Below are positions 1 to 13,441 of a DNA stretch of 64,000 nucleotides, piece after piece (position 1 is the first letter of the stretch; each line of letters opens with the position of its first letter). The notes under the pieces are model-generated. The model saw only the letters and a program-made list of their open reading frames with translations, was not told the origin of the DNA and made no database searches. The stretch lies in contig OY282609.1 in the NCBI GenBank assembly GCA_958298945.1, positions 66,436,220 through 66,500,219 of the forward strand, in the 5' to 3' direction. The position numbers and the translations under genes were made by a program. This DNA comes from Atherix ibis (lineage: Eukaryota; Arthropoda; Insecta; Diptera; Athericidae).

Positions 1-455
1 CTTTTAAAGATTATCCATGCTTCCGATGTTTTTTGTTCGCATTTTAAAATTGTTTTTTCTTTAAATTTAAATTATAAAATTGTGTGGGTAATTTTTATAT
101 ATAGTTGTGCTTTTACTTTATTATGAAATACTTAGAATAGCTTAAGCTTATAATTTATTTTAGAGCAAAGTACACTACCATATTATTTATGTATATGAAC
201 AAATAAGCTATATCAAATATCGTAAGTATAAATTGCTTGATAGCAATAATTTTATCAATATTATTTTACAGATCAATCTGAGAATCTTATTTATATAAAC
301 TCAGCATGAGTAAAAATTTTCATTAAAAATTTTCAGTAAAAATATTCATTAAAAATTTTTATTAATAATTTTGCTGTAAAAAATTGCACTATGAATTTTG
401 TGCAACATTTTCCGGAAATTTTTATAACAATAAAAATTTCGTGCTGATATTAATG
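1..455. other. AT-rich non-coding flank with a minisatellite-like patch
   Basis: No coding region is visible. The stretch is strongly AT-rich. Positions about 310-390 contain several imperfect copies of a motif built from AAAATTTTCAGT/ATT, the same motif that forms the large array at 54.2-55.8 kb. Nothing else stands out. Confidence 0.6.
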
Positions 456-457
456 TA

Positions 458-1253
458 CGAGGTCTGTTCAATTTTGAATTTCCCCAGATTACGTATTTTC
501 GATTTTTTGTGGCGTTATGTTGGTACTCATGTCTCTCACTTATGCCAATAAGTTCGGCCATTTTGAATGTGCAGTTAATTTTTGACAGCTGCTTTGCTTG
601 CACGTGTTTTGGTTCGTCTTCAATTTTTACCTATTCCAAAAAATTGATCAAAGAATCTATATCAAATTTTGTGTGAAAAATAAAATTAATTGCGCGGCCG
701 CATTCCAAATGGTGAAGCTACCTTGGACTGAAGAAACGTTTATCGGTGGGACAAAATATTCTCAGAAGGCCGAGAATATGTAAACGACGAAAAGCGAATG
801 TGACGGTTTTGCTTATAGTTTTCTTCGATTGCAGGAGTGTGATGCATCATGAGTTCTTGCGACAGGGTAGAACGGTCAGTAAGGAATGTTACCTGCAAGT
901 TATGCGTAAGTTGCGCGTAGCAATCCGCCAAAAACAACACACTAATAATGCCGCAGCCACCTTATTCCCCAGATCTAGCCCCCTGTGACTATTTCTTGTT
1001 CCCGAATCTGAAAAGCCCCATGAAAGGACGACGCTACGCTACGATTGAGGAGATAAACACGGCATCGAAGGAGAAGCTCAACAAGATCACAAAAAATGAT
1101 TTTTTGAAGTGCTACGTGGATTGGAAAAAACTTTCACACAAGTATATAATATCTGGTGGGGATTACTTTGAAGAGGACAAAATAGATATTCATGAATAAA
1201 TAAATAATTTTTGAAAAAACACAAAATTCGCGATACTTTTTGAACAGACCACG
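458..1253 (+). mobile_element. Family A mariner, copy A1, internally deleted
   Basis: A deleted mariner of about 796 bp between TA dinucleotides at 456-457 and 1254-1255, the expected target duplication. The left end begins CGAGGTCTGTTCA but has lost about 12 bp of the inverted repeat; the right end is the inverted counterpart, ending GAACAGACCACG. Both strands of the ends match the other copies in the window. The interior keeps the first ~50 codons of the transposase (FCVKNKINCAAAF), then jumps to the middle of the protein (VFFDCRSVMHHEFL), then to the C-terminal third. The first catalytic aspartate region is lost in the deletion, so the element is non-autonomous. The family is a D,D34D mariner; the exact subfamily is not settled by eye. 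Confidence 0.93.
628..1199 (+). pseudogene. Mariner transposase remnant in A1 (N-terminus plus C-terminal third)
   Basis: A broken transposase, which in an intact copy would cut and paste the element at TA sites. The N-terminal DNA-binding part is readable until about 780. A deletion then joins it near the NDEKR codons to the central domain (VFFDCRSVMHHEF, LQVMRKLR). The C-terminal part is open from 948 to 1199 and keeps the third catalytic aspartate in SPDLAPCDYF, followed by KGRRYATIEEI and ending in GDYFEEDKIDIHE just before the inverted repeat. The sequence around the second aspartate (HHDNAPAH) is deleted. Internal deletions plus frameshifts mean no function is expected. Confidence 0.88.
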
Positions 1254-1255
1254 TA

Positions 1256-4200
1256 AGTTAAAAAAATGTCGAAAAACTTCCTTCTATTCCGTCATAAAAT
1301 TTTTAGTATTTGTTTTTTAAACAAGTTGAATGAATTTATAAAATTAATATTAAATAGGTTTTATATTTATGTAAGCTTTTATTACAATAAAAAAATTAAT
1401 ATAAAATTAAATAGGCTTTACCCAATCCCTAATAAATAAGTAAGTCAGCAAATTCAAATGTTTTTGCATCGTTTTATCTGGAAAAATTCATTCATTCTTA
1501 TAACCCGATTCGAATGAAGTATGCAAATTTATGAATAATGGCGAAGTTTGTGTTAAGGTTAAGGTCGGACTTAAGGGAAAGTTTAAGCGGCATAAAAAGA
1601 AAATAAATCAAAAAAGAATATCAATGAAAAATTGTTTCGCGTACTCTTTCTATAATTTTTTATTAAAATATATTAAGCCTCACCTAATTCGTCCTTACAA
1701 CAGGATTGAAATAAGTCTACATCGAATAAAAATGGAAATTCTCTCCCGAGGCTTCTCCCCTTTTACTGTTTTATACTTAAATAAAGTGATTTATTCACAT
1801 TTAAAATTCAATTGATTATGTTGAATGAAAATACGAACATCACGCATATTATCTTAATACATCTATACGCATGCATATCTATATGGATGTATAATCGTAC
1901 GTACGTGAATACCTTTAACATTCTTCCATTATATATGTTCGTAAAAGGTAGTATTTTGTATCGTCGTATATTTTTTGTTTCGATGATAGTACGTTCACGT
2001 AAATAACTTGATTGTATGAAGCAATTTTAATTATAATTAATTCAAGAGAAAGCCTAATTTTCGAAGATTTATGGACTTACGGTGTTGGCAAAGCAGTTTT
2101 CGCTTTTAATATGAAATGATAACATTGGAAGGCATTGTTGTTGTCGTCATCACCATCATCGGCATCGTCCCTATCGTCTATTGAATTTAATTTAATGTCG
2201 ATAATACGCGCAGATACAAAACAAAGATATTCTCCGGTAATTATTTATTATTTCAAATGAAAATCAAAGAAGTAATTAAAAAAGAAATTATCTATTGGAA
2301 AGTTTTCGGGCCTTTTTTAATTGTTATACGATAAAACTTTATATCGCGACGTCAAGATGACTAGACTGTCTGTAGGATAGGCAAGAGATTATGCTCAATA
2401 TTCTTAGTATGTATTGTATATGTACACATATATGCATGTACCATGATCTAGATCAAGCCATTCGAAATGGGGGTTTATAAGAATATACGAGTAGTAGTAT
2501 GAAAATATACTTAAGAAGTACGACCAATGGTACATGCTGAAATAAATAATTTCTCCCATTTTCTTCGTCGTTATTTTCATTTATGTATATCTATGGTCCT
2601 GTAAAATATTTAAGCTGCACAAGACAATATAAGGCAAAAGAAAAAAAAACCAAGCAAAAACTAAAAATAAAAATAAAACCTAAAGTAAAATTAAAGAAGA
2701 ACATTGTTAAAGGAAAAATAGTCAATTCTGTCTCTCAGTTGTGTGGCAGTTTGACTTTATTTTTGTGTCCATCTACGCAAACGCCATGTACATACTCGTA
2801 TATATAATGTGCCCATAACGTACATACAAACATGCACTAAATCCACGAAAACATTTAGCAGATAGTATATACTTTTGGGTTTGTGTATATATTCGAAGGT
2901 TGACTAAGCTTCAGGGTACAACAAATTTGCGATTGAGTATCGTATATGTGTATACACAGAGAGATAGGCATTGCTTTGAATAATAGATACATGGGACTGG
3001 GGATGAAGTTCGTTAGGGGATGCTCCTTTTAAGGAGATGCTTGGCACAGCATAAAATTATTGTACAATACAGGTGAATCCATAGCCGAGGGCAGTAACAT
3101 TTCATGAATACTTAATTTTTAAGCTTGATAATGGATAAAGTACCATGCCAGCATTCATCTCATTCTTCCTAACCGACATGCTCCTGTCTCCAGAATTTTT
3201 TGCTGCTGTTACTATATAACATCATACCTAAAATTATTAAGAAAATGTCTTTCGTGAGGCATTTTTCAACCTTGAATATGTCCTCATAAGATAACTTACT
3301 CATGCAGATGGACAGACGCAGATATAAGAATTAAAAAGATAGAGTGGGAACGTTGCAAAATAGGGAAATCTTTAATTTTTTTTACTGCTAACTTTCAGTC
3401 TCTATAACCTGTTAGAGGTACGCAAATTCTTATCAGTCATATATACTCTAAACGATATGAATTACGATAAGTCCTCGTAAGGATGACCTTGATTTAAATA
3501 TTGTACGTTAAGAAAATTATGTTATTATTTAAAAGTTTTTGTTTATTTTGTTTTTTACATATTTCCATTAAAATATTATTATCTATATGGTAATAAAAGC
3601 CAATGAAAGGCAACGGGCAAATTATGGTATTTTAACAAATAGAAGAAGAAATTTAATCAAGAAAATATATCCCCAGTTTTTAGTTATTTAATATTAAATA
3701 TTTTCATTGTTATATTTTTAGGAACTTATTGTAAATTCTTGTTGCTGAAATTTTCTTATTAAATACTTTAAAGTTTCTTAAAAGAAAAGTTGCAGAACTT
3801 TTTTAATATTCAAGAAAAAAATAAATTTTCCAGTTTGCTTTTTTTTCATAAAAAATTGATTGGAAATTCCAATCAGTTTTTTCCATGTTGAAAAATCTAT
3901 AAATTAAAAATGCTAAATGCAATTATGATATTTAAAATTTTTTTTATTTAATTGGTTGATTAGTAAAATGTAAGGGAAAAATTATAAAAATTATGCCATG
4001 TTGTTTTTTTGTTCCAAATATCAAAATTTCTAATAGGAAAAAAAACAGAATTTTTCTTAAATGAATAATATTCTGAACTCTTGAAATTCAATTTCTTTTT
4101 TTAAATAGAATTTAATCGTTAAATAATTTTATTTAAAGTCAAAACTTTTATTAGTTATTAATCAATAATTCGTTTTGTAAAAATATTGTTGAATTAATGG

Positions 4201-6530
4201 TTTAAAATAAGAAATTTAAATTTTATAAAATTAACTATTGAACATATTTTACCTGAATTAATTTGTAAATAAATCTATTGTATTATAAAAATGTATTTAG
4301 GCAAAGTGGTCTAAATTAAAAGATTGAAAATTTTCAAATAAAAAAAATTTGACTTTTCTGAAATGTAAATAATTATAATAATTTCTATTTTGATTAGGAA
4401 TATTTGCGAGTTAAAAATTATTTGTTAAAAATAATTTTTTTCAGTAACTTTTTTAACGTATTACTGCTACATGTGCCAATTCTATATCTCCTACTTTAAT
4501 ATTGTACATATAAAAATGATATTACCATTCAAAATTTACAGTCTGTTAACTATATTGTTATCATATTTTATGGATTAATAACATTTTTACTGATATCACC
4601 TTGCCGGTATGCTTTCATATTTTGTGCTCGTCATTTCTCCTTTTGGTCAGAATCATAAAAATGAGGAACCAAATATACTTCAGATCCATTCTTCCTAAGG
4701 TTAACAGCTCAGTTTGCTCTTAAATTATTTCCTCCTGAAACATATATCACCGAACACATGCCCACATCTAACTCAAAGGACATCCAACAATTGCGTACTA
4801 TGAGTACACGTCCGCAAAGAATGCTCGTAAGAGAAGATGACACAACACGAAAACATGAAAACAGGAAAATTGATTTTATATTGCGTTAAATTATATAGCA
4901 GCCTTTGTCATTTACCAACGTGACATAGACCATTTGGATGGTGATATTCACAGGATTCAAGCTCTTTATCAGTTTACCAGGCAAGGATCCTACCTTCAAC
5001 CCTCCTTCAATGTTCACTTATTGGTATACGAGTATTTATATATTGTACAAAACGTACAAGAGACGATGGAGAATGGGGGAAAAAAAAAAATTTATATGAA
5101 TCCAATAGAATAGGTCGTCGTTGGTTTTTTGCTCCTTTTCAAATTTTACTTTTTACTTCTTTTTTTAATACTGTTCAATCATCAATAAATTGTAAGTTTT
5201 ATAACATTGGATTGAGTTAAATTGCTTTTTAGTTTTCAAAATTGTGCAATATATTGTTCGATGTTATTTGATTTGTATTTCAACTTCCATTTATTATTAT
5301 TTTGTTTCAGATTTTATTCTCAAATAAAATTTGAAAAGTTTTTGACAACAAAATTTAGTTAAAAAAATTTTGTAATTTGCTGAAATTTTTAATAAATTTC
5401 ACTGCCGTACAACTTGTATTTTAATATATTTCTCTGCATGATTTATAATAATTTAATGTCATTAGCAATAATGTTCAGAAATTGAAGAAAATTGCGCCGC
5501 TACAGTTATGGAAATAAATAAAGAAGTAGAAACCTGCAAGTAGACGGCGGAAAAGGAAGTATAAATCTAAGCTATGAATAGAATTTTTGCAATCTCATAG
5601 ATAATTCGAAAATTGTATAGAAAATCAAAAATTCACTATCTCATTGCCAGTCCGTCAGTCCTCAGTCGTTAGTCAGGTACAGTCATATTTGGCTTCTATT
5701 ATCTCAATTTAAGTTTGTTTAAATTTCAAACTCTAAAATGGAAGATCATCAATCAAGTTGGAAAATATTTTTGGACAATAAATAATCCAATTAAAAATAA
5801 TACAATTATAATTTGTTGTGTGGTAAAAATTACATTGTTGGCAAATTTGAAAATTTTTTGTTTTATAAAAATTGTGAATTATTAAATGTCCACCGATGGA
5901 TAGCTATTTGGTTTTCATAATTAAGATATTAAAATTTTTATTTTTATTTTGATGATATTTCAAATAAAATATATAAGCTTTTAAAGTATAAAAGCATTTA
6001 TAGGAAGAATGTTTTATATAAAAACTAAAGTTATTTTTTGTACCATAGTTGAGATGATAAATTTTGCCTCTGAAAATTTTACACCAGTTAAGCTGAGATT
6101 TTATGTTTTCTGTAAAATTATTCCTTAAAAACGATCGTTGCATAATCAAAATTTGCTAGTTTTTCAAGATTTTTTTTTATAGAATATTACGTGATTCATT
6201 CGAAATGTTTTTTAAATTCTTGAATTCGATCTTGACGCTTTATTGAGAGAACGGCAAAGCTCATTTGAAAAATGCCTTTCTTTTTTGTTTTCTTATTCCA
6301 AATGTTTATACCCTCTCCAACCATTCCTCTATTTCCTCTTTCCATTCTGCCCAAATTTTAATTTTCTTTTGATTAATTGTTTTTGTTTGTTTGTATTAAC
6401 CGCTCCCTTTGAAAACGTAACACTTGTATGTATCTGACATGATTTGATTGTTATATAGGCTAAGAGGATATTATTGCTGCGAGTTGCAAACCCCCTTCCC
6501 CTAACTACTAGAAAGTATGACATCAGCAGC
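1256..6530. other. AT-rich non-coding interval
   Basis: About 5.3 kb with no recognisable gene. The longest open frames (for example 1531-1815 and 2583-2807) are lysine-, isoleucine- and tyrosine-rich translations of AT-rich DNA and match no family I know. Small features are a GAT/CATC-rich run near 2150-2185, an A-rich stretch at 2638-2700 and degenerate CAGTC repeats near 5645-5690. No transposon ends were found. Confidence 0.5.
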
Positions 6531-6534
6531 GAAA

Positions 6535-6960
6535 GAATGTTCTCTGAGTACAGCGTCGTAATCGGCCGTGCTCCTGTAGAACCATATCATTGAGGTTTGT
6601 TAAAATAATGGTGTCTGTAGAAAATATTTTATGCTGGGTAATGCTGACTGTCTCATCGGCTATGTATTGGTTGAGATATCATTGTTACAATGCATATCAT
6701 GGATGTAAATGTCATAAAGGACTAAACCTAAGATGCTATCCTGGGGGACAGTACCGGCAATAGGATAAGTGTCATTATAATTCCATAATTATAAATACTT
6801 AAAAATGTCGGTCTGATAGATAGGATTTTAGGATATTGTCTGAGAGATAAAAATCTAAAGCAACCCAGGATGTTGTACAGTGTTTCTTTTGTTCTAACTA
6901 GCATACTATATAGTGATTGTTAGTGAAAAAGTATGTTCTAAGTCCAAACTGATGCTAACT
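6535..6960 (-). pseudogene. Jockey-type reverse transcriptase remnant
   Basis: A decayed fragment of a non-LTR retrotransposon reverse transcriptase on the minus strand. Read from high to low coordinate it shows HQFGLRT (6943-6957), then LEQKKHCTT, KSYLSDRHF, then a damaged version of the conserved GVPQGSILGP box read as GTVPQDSILGLVLYDIYIHD (near 6690-6760). After a frameshift come ADETVSITQHKIFS and NLNDMV, corresponding to the catalytic ADD region where the second aspartate has become glutamate. The motif order and spacing match the reverse transcriptase at 27.3-29.1 kb. Stops and frameshifts are frequent, so this is an old dead copy. The outer ends of the insertion could not be located. 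Confidence 0.72.
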
Positions 6961-7238
6961 AATAACAACCACGGTTCCAATAATAGGGCACAAAAGTTTT
7001 TTGAAAGAAGACTTATGTTGTTCTAATCAGTAAGGACGCTCTTGAGTAAATTAAGTTTTAAGATCAATTTGATTATAAACGAAAAATTCCAAAGTGAAAA
7101 AAGAATGCTGTGCGAAGGATACTATATAAATATAAGTTATTAGATCGTGTTTTTTTTTATTTGTTTGTTCTGAGCGCCACTCCATATGCAACTCTACACA
7201 ATTATGCCACACTCGATGACTTCTTTCAGTTTGTTTTA
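6961..7238. other. AT-rich spacer
   Basis: No feature is recognised between the retrotransposon remnant and mariner copy A2. Open frames on both strands here are short and of low complexity. The upstream continuation of the decayed retroelement may lie here but is no longer readable. Confidence 0.4.
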
Positions 7239-7242
7239 TATT

Positions 7243-8090
7243 CGAGGTCTGTTCAAAAAGTATCACGAATTTTGAATTTCCGCGGGTTACGTATATTCGA
7301 TTTTCGATTTTTTTGTGGCGTTATGTTGGTCTCTCAGTTATAACGACAAGTTCGGCCATTTTGAATATTCAGTTAATTTTTGACAGCTGCTTTGCATGCA
7401 CGTGTTTTGGCTCGTCTTCGATTTTTGCTCAATTTCGACCAAAAACAGCATCGCATTAACATTGTTAAGGAGTTGTTGGACTCTGTCCACGACCATAAAA
7501 AAAATAACTTCCGACAAATAATGGGTTTATGGTTATGACGTGGAAACCAAAGCTCAATCATCACAAGTGAAGCTGCCGCACGAGCCAAGACCGAAAAAAG
7601 CGCCAACTTCGGTCAAATGTGAAGGTTTTGCTTACAGTTTTCTTCATTTGCAGGGGCGTGGTGCATAATGAGTTCTTGCCAGAGGGTAGAACGGTCTATA
7701 AGGAATATTACCTGCAAGTTATGCGTATGTTGCACGAAGCAATCCGCCAGAAACGCCCGGATTTGTGAAAGAATTGGCTTTTGCACCATGATAACGCCCA
7801 TGCTCCCGCATCGTTGCTTGTGCACGAATTTTTGGCCAAAAACAACACACTAATAATGCCGAAGCTGAAGAGCCCCATGAAAGGACGACGCTGCGCTACG
7901 ATTGAGGAGATAAAGACGGCATCGAAGGAGGAGCTGAACAATATCACAAAAAATGATTTTTTGGAGTGCTTCTAGGCATAAGTGTATAATATCTAATGTA
8001 GATTACTTTGAAGAGGACAAAATAGATATTCAGAATAAATAAATAAGTTTTGAAAAAACACAAAATTCGCGATACTCTTTGAACAAGCTT
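7243..8090 (+). mobile_element. Family A mariner, copy A2, N-terminally deleted
   Basis: A deleted mariner of about 850 bp. The left end CGAGGTCTGTTCAAAAAG is intact but preceded by TT instead of TA. The right end runs GCGATACTCTTTGAACA and then degenerates to AAGCTT before a possible TA at 8091-8092. The 5' untranslated region is joined at about 7425-7435 to the codons for FDQKQHRIN, removing the start codon and roughly the first third of the transposase. The junction lies at a short shared motif, TTGCTCA. The same junction appears in the inverted cores of copies A3, A4 and A6-A9 and in A10, so A2 represents the deletion form from which those probably arose. Confidence 0.9.
7433..7975 (+). 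pseudogene. Mariner transposase remnant in A2 (central and C-terminal parts)
   Basis: A transposase fragment starting at the FDQKQHRIN region and running through a degenerate first catalytic block. It continues with VETKAQSSQ, HNEFLPEGRTV, YYLQVMRMLHEAIRQK, a stop in place of the tryptophan codon before KNWLLHHDNAHAPA, the second catalytic aspartate, and LAKNNTLIMP. It has lost the segment with the third aspartate (the PPYSPDLAP region), because LIMP is joined directly to KLKSPMKGRRCATIEEIKTASKEELNNI. It also carries frameshifts. Not functional. Confidence 0.85.
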
Positions 8091-8092
8091 TA

Positions 8093-11000
8093 ACTTCAAA
8101 GAGAGTGAAGTACTTTTATTGGTGAACTTGTATGCAATTGTGCTAATATGTTGTTGTTTATTTTTTTATTATTTTAATTTACTCATGTGGTTTTAAAGTG
8201 TTAACTATTTGTTTTTCACAGGTGTTGGATCTCTATTTAGCTGATATGAAGTAGTAAATGCGTAGCTTTTTTGTCTAAAAAGGGCATACATATTGGGTAT
8301 CAAAAATACTGTTTATTTAGTAAATTTGTATAAATAAGGACCCAAACTTTTTTATAACTACAAATGAGGTTGCAAAAAAAAAAAAATTATTTTTTTTATG
8401 AAAAATAGTGCTCAGTAAATTACTTAACCTAAATAGAAATTTATCTATCATTTGTATGATAAAATTTCAACTTACATTTTATAGATGAAAGTTAAATTTT
8501 TCTGAAATGTTAGAAAATTATAAAAGTACGATAAAACGTTTATTAAGTTTTACGCAAAAATAAATTTTAAAATATTAACAACCTTTATTTGTTTTAATAG
8601 AAGACATTTTTTTGCACGTGAGCACTTTAAATTTATTCTTTGTGAATATCATTGTTTGGCAATTTTAACCAGATATGCATAAATAGGAAAATCGATTGAC
8701 AGAATAATTTTAACAACACTACTTAAATAAATTCATTCAACGATACATCTTTATATGTACACACGTACTAATATATATACTCCAAATAGGCATGAATATT
8801 TAATTCTAATTAGTAATACCTCAAACGGTAATTTTGCGTGACCAAAATGCATTCCTTTAATTCTCGCGCTGCAACAAATTTATAGATTGCCACCCCAATT
8901 TGGAATGATTTTGAACGTTTCCAATTATGCAAGAGAATTTAAATATAATATACTTAGGAAAATATGTGGAAAAGGACCTGGTTGTATGTTGGTTAATAAT
9001 GGAATTTAAAATAACAATAATAATAGTATCAAATTTGAACGAAAACGAACATTATGGACTTTTTTTGTTGAAAAAAGTTATATTTAGTTTCATGACATAT
9101 GCTCAATTGTATAATATTTTGATATAATTTCAAATAGTTAACAGCTCTTAGAATTGCCATCGCTGAAAAGATTCGGATAAGAATCTATTATGCTATGTAC
9201 ATTTGCATGTGTTGAGGCTCTTAAACAATAACGACAGTACCTGCAGAATAGTCTGGCACACAACGTCTCTGGATGGAAATATGTTCTCCTGTCAAATACA
9301 ATGTGTACACCATTGCCACGATTGATATGCAACTTTAGGTTAAACAACTTTATTTTCGTCCTGGTTGTTTCCTTAAAGGTGGAAAGTGCTTAGCCACAGA
9401 TTATATGAGCAGAAATATTTAAGTTGACACAAAAGCATAGAAAACCATTTGGTAGCATAAACTTGTTAACGATACCATATTCCCATTCATATTCGTAAAT
9501 TATTCTACCGCATATTATCTTTATAAAATTATATAATGGAAATAAAATAAGGAAAACTAAGTAATTTGTATGTATATTTTAGCATAGTATATGCAATAGT
9601 TAACTTATCTATAAATTATGTATAGTGAGTGCATACATATATAAAATTATTGGAAATTCTAGCAGTATTGGAATATTGTGTCTACTCGTAATGGAAAACT
9701 TTTCACTGGCATGAATATGGTTGCAATACGAGCACAATTTCTTGAATAGAATAAATTGTATTTATTCAATCTGCTCTTAGAAGTCATGTTTACTTTTGTA
9801 TTAAAGTATCCTAATAAACGGATATTAGCAGAAGCATTGTGGCTGAATCAATTGTTAAAAGTTTCCCAGCTCGACAGCTAATGGTAGGCTGACATGAAAC
9901 ACATTTATTTCTCTGCTTCACATAACATGTACATAGTTTGGTCTGCAATTGATTATTATGCATTTATATTTTCATGTGTTTTAAATAGCTTTATCAGCCT
10001 AAGGATACCTAAGGATGTCCATCTTCATATACGTTGATCCATTCATCCATTTATCCATTTATCCTGGAACGAACGTATCTCGTTCACAAACTCACTTACC
10101 ATACGTACGTACATAAATACCTGATACCCGGTTAAAATTCTGTGTCTCTGTGTCGACCTCCAACTAAACTCAAAATAAGTATTCTTAAATACAAATATCT
10201 ACACAAATACGAGTATACCTATATGCTTATCTAATAATAGCTTTATTAGTTCCTTAAACTTGCATCAAATTTTGTTTACAATCGCCTTATATGTAAATAT
10301 ATACCATATTTAATAAACGAAATAAATTAAAATAAGTATAGAAAGGGAATTTGAGGAGAAGAAATGGTTTAAAAACCAAATTGTAGATATGGAGGTGCTC
10401 TGTTATTATTCAAAGAAGTTATAGAAAAGCCAACGGATGAAAAGTGAACAATAACTTTAGAGATTTGATGTTAAACGGTATTCTTGAAAGATGAAATGGA
10501 AAATGTTAACAACACAATACAAATCAACTGGAAGTCTCCCCTTTTCCCCTTCTCCATAGCTATGCCATGTTTTTCCATATAACCATTCAAAATGAATACA
10601 CAAATTAACATTCACACATGTTGTAAATCGCTGAATTTCACTCAAAGTTTAAACTTCCAACTTTAGATGAAATATTAAAACTGACACTGTGATAATAATT
10701 AAGAGTATACAAAATTTTCAAAAGTTCTCCCTTATTATATTGTTGTATTTTACTATTTGTTAGACTTTCATAATTTAGCAAAAGTTTCTTTGTTTTCTAT
10801 TTGAATAATTATTCGTGTAAGTTGAAAAATTTTCATATAATTTTTCAATATGATGTTAATTTGATGAAAAACTGTCGTCATAAATTTGGAAAAAAGATTG
10901 TATTATATAAAAAAATTCCATAGATCATTAAATAAATTGTTAAAAAGGAATTTTATTCGTCATATAATTGAAAGGCTTATTATCGTCAAAACAATTTTTT

Positions 11001-13439
11001 TTCTTCTAAAAATGTAAAAACAGAAAATTCTTACTTTAATAAATAAAGTTTATAAAATTTTAAACCTAAATCATGGTGATTTTCTTTCGATTTATTTCAA
11101 CTATCAAATAATCATGTAGAAAAAAATTTGTATAAAATTGCATCCGAATGTCTCTATACAAAACTTATAGTATGAAGATAACATATACAGAATATATTAA
11201 ACGACTTTGATTGAAAAAACCAGAACACACCAACCCACATCCATTTGAGAAGTGTTTCTTAATCTTGGCATCCTATTCGTATATTCTATTGAATATATTT
11301 TATTCTGATCGGAAGCCATCCATCCGTCCATTCGTCCATCCATCCATAGTGGGACGATATTCAAGTTAGCCTTAACGAGTTGATATTTCTTCCGGAATAT
11401 CTCTCTTCCAGGCGATTCTTTGTTTTTTCTTCTCAGTTACATCCATTTCACTTAATTTGATCCTATTCCATTCCGTTTGAGATCTATTCTTGTACAATAT
11501 TTAAAGGAAATCAATTTTGCAATCTCAACTGGCATCTTCATATGCTTGAATGCTCCTTCGTCCAAATGTTTTGCGTTCTACTTAATGTCACTGCTGACAG
11601 ATATTGTCACAGACAAATGCATAACTCTATCTACTAGCGTGAACTTCTAATAAATTCTTAAGCACATATCAAAAGTATTGCATGAATTTAAGTAAAAATA
11701 TGGTAAAATTGAAAAAGAATTATTTTCTTATAACTTTTAAAGTGCCAAAGTAATAGATTTTGAATCTGGAGAAAAAATTATAAAATGAAAAAGTAGTAGT
11801 CGAAAAGTACTGGTGGGAATAAAATTCATAGCATAAGGCACCATTTTCTAAGAAATCCTTTCAGAATCCCTTCTCGCTTAGTATTGATAACATACTATTC
11901 GATGGATTATGGATATATCAAGGACAAAATATAATGGAATTGCGTCCGGGGCCATTGTTAGTCTCTGCAACACCATTAGTGGTTTGACAGGAAAGCTCTT
12001 GTTCAAACTTTCGCAATGGATTTTTATGACACAATTTGCACATGGTAATCAATTTCGAGTGCCCGAGGGGGGTGTATACATTTTCAACAATGATGGATCA
12101 CATATGGATGGTTAGTTTGTACAGTTTCAAAAATGATGAACGAGCTTTACATACTTGACCTATTCAGAAAACTTTAAAGGACATATTGACTGAATCTCTA
12201 CAATTTTCATATTCTTTATGGTCTAGCGAATGGTTTGAAAATTATGTTGGGGAAAAAATTCCGAAAGCAAAATAATCACCATATTTAAAAATAATGATAG
12301 CGTGTATGGGAATAAATTATTGGAAACTTTGATCTGCTCTGTCATATTATACTGAAGGATTTTTTATTGTTAGCTTAAATTTTCTCAAAATTAACTAATT
12401 CAAATGAGTATTATTTTAAATAATATATGTAGGGGACATTTTAAAGAGAATTTTCCAGTTGCACGAGTTTTTTAATATTTTATTAAAAAAAAAGTCTTAG
12501 AACTTATCTTTTATAACAGTTTGATTTATGAATTTATTATTAAAAATTCCTTTAAAAGTAAAGTTTCAATTTACTTTGATTTTAATAAAAAAATTATTTT
12601 GTTTTACTTATTAAAAATAATTGACGGAAGCTACAGAAAAGCATGGCAAAATTTTATAATTTATTTGTTGCTATAAATACACAGATAAGGAATTTCGTAG
12701 AGTCTTCTAGGAAATACAATATAAAAATTATAATTTAATAAAATTTACGTGGGATCGTTTCTTTCGAAATTGTTATTTTTATTTCAAGAAATAGGATACT
12801 TTATAAAATGATGATAAGGTAGCAATATTTTTTCTCCATCCGAATAAAGGAGCGTACATAATCGTATTGGTATTATTTTTAGCCCAAATGTCAAAAGATT
12901 AAGAAATTTTTATTATTTACTTGTATACATTAATTGGTTTGCAATTTCTTCTATTTTTTTTACAATTAAATAATTTCTTTAAAGATTTTTAAATTTTTAA
13001 TTAGGACTGAAAATATGTTATATATTTTTATATAAATTGTTTTGGGTCATTTTGAAAAAACAAATATTATTATTTTACGACAAAAATTGATTCTGATGAA
13101 AGCTTATATTCGATCAAATTTTGTTTTTAAATAATATATTTTTAAGGCTTTCATTAATAAAATATGAGCTATAAGATAAGATTTTATAATTATAGTAACA
13201 GAAGCTATATCACAAAGAACGATATTTGGATGAACAATGTACGATCAAATTTTATATTTAATTTGGCGAAACCTCAAAAATTAGCTAATGTAAACTTGCA
13301 ACGAGCCTTCGGGAAACATTTCTTATCAGAAACGGTGGGATGAAGCATTTTGCTGGATCAAGAAGCAATGGAAAACAAACCATACTCAGGAAGCTGAAAA
13401 GTAATGAGCCAAATTTGAAATTGTTCTAAGATTCGGGTA
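8093..13439. other. AT-rich non-coding interval with ATCC-type microsatellites
   Basis: More than 5 kb without a recognisable gene or transposon end. Two imperfect ATCC/ATTC tetranucleotide runs are visible, at about 10036-10064 and 11315-11348. Open frames at 8927-9127, 9138-9347, 10457-10645 and 11909-12115 are short and match no family I recognise. The frame at 11909-12115 has a less biased composition than its surroundings but no supporting motif. Confidence 0.45.
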
Positions 13440-13441
13440 TA

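Noticed and set aside
1531..1815. 94-codon lysine-rich frame
   Set aside because: Composition follows the AT-rich, repetitive DNA; no motif.
3023..3036. Small palindrome CTCCTTTTAAGGAG
   Set aside because: A 6-bp stem with a 2-nt loop is expected by chance in 64 kb.
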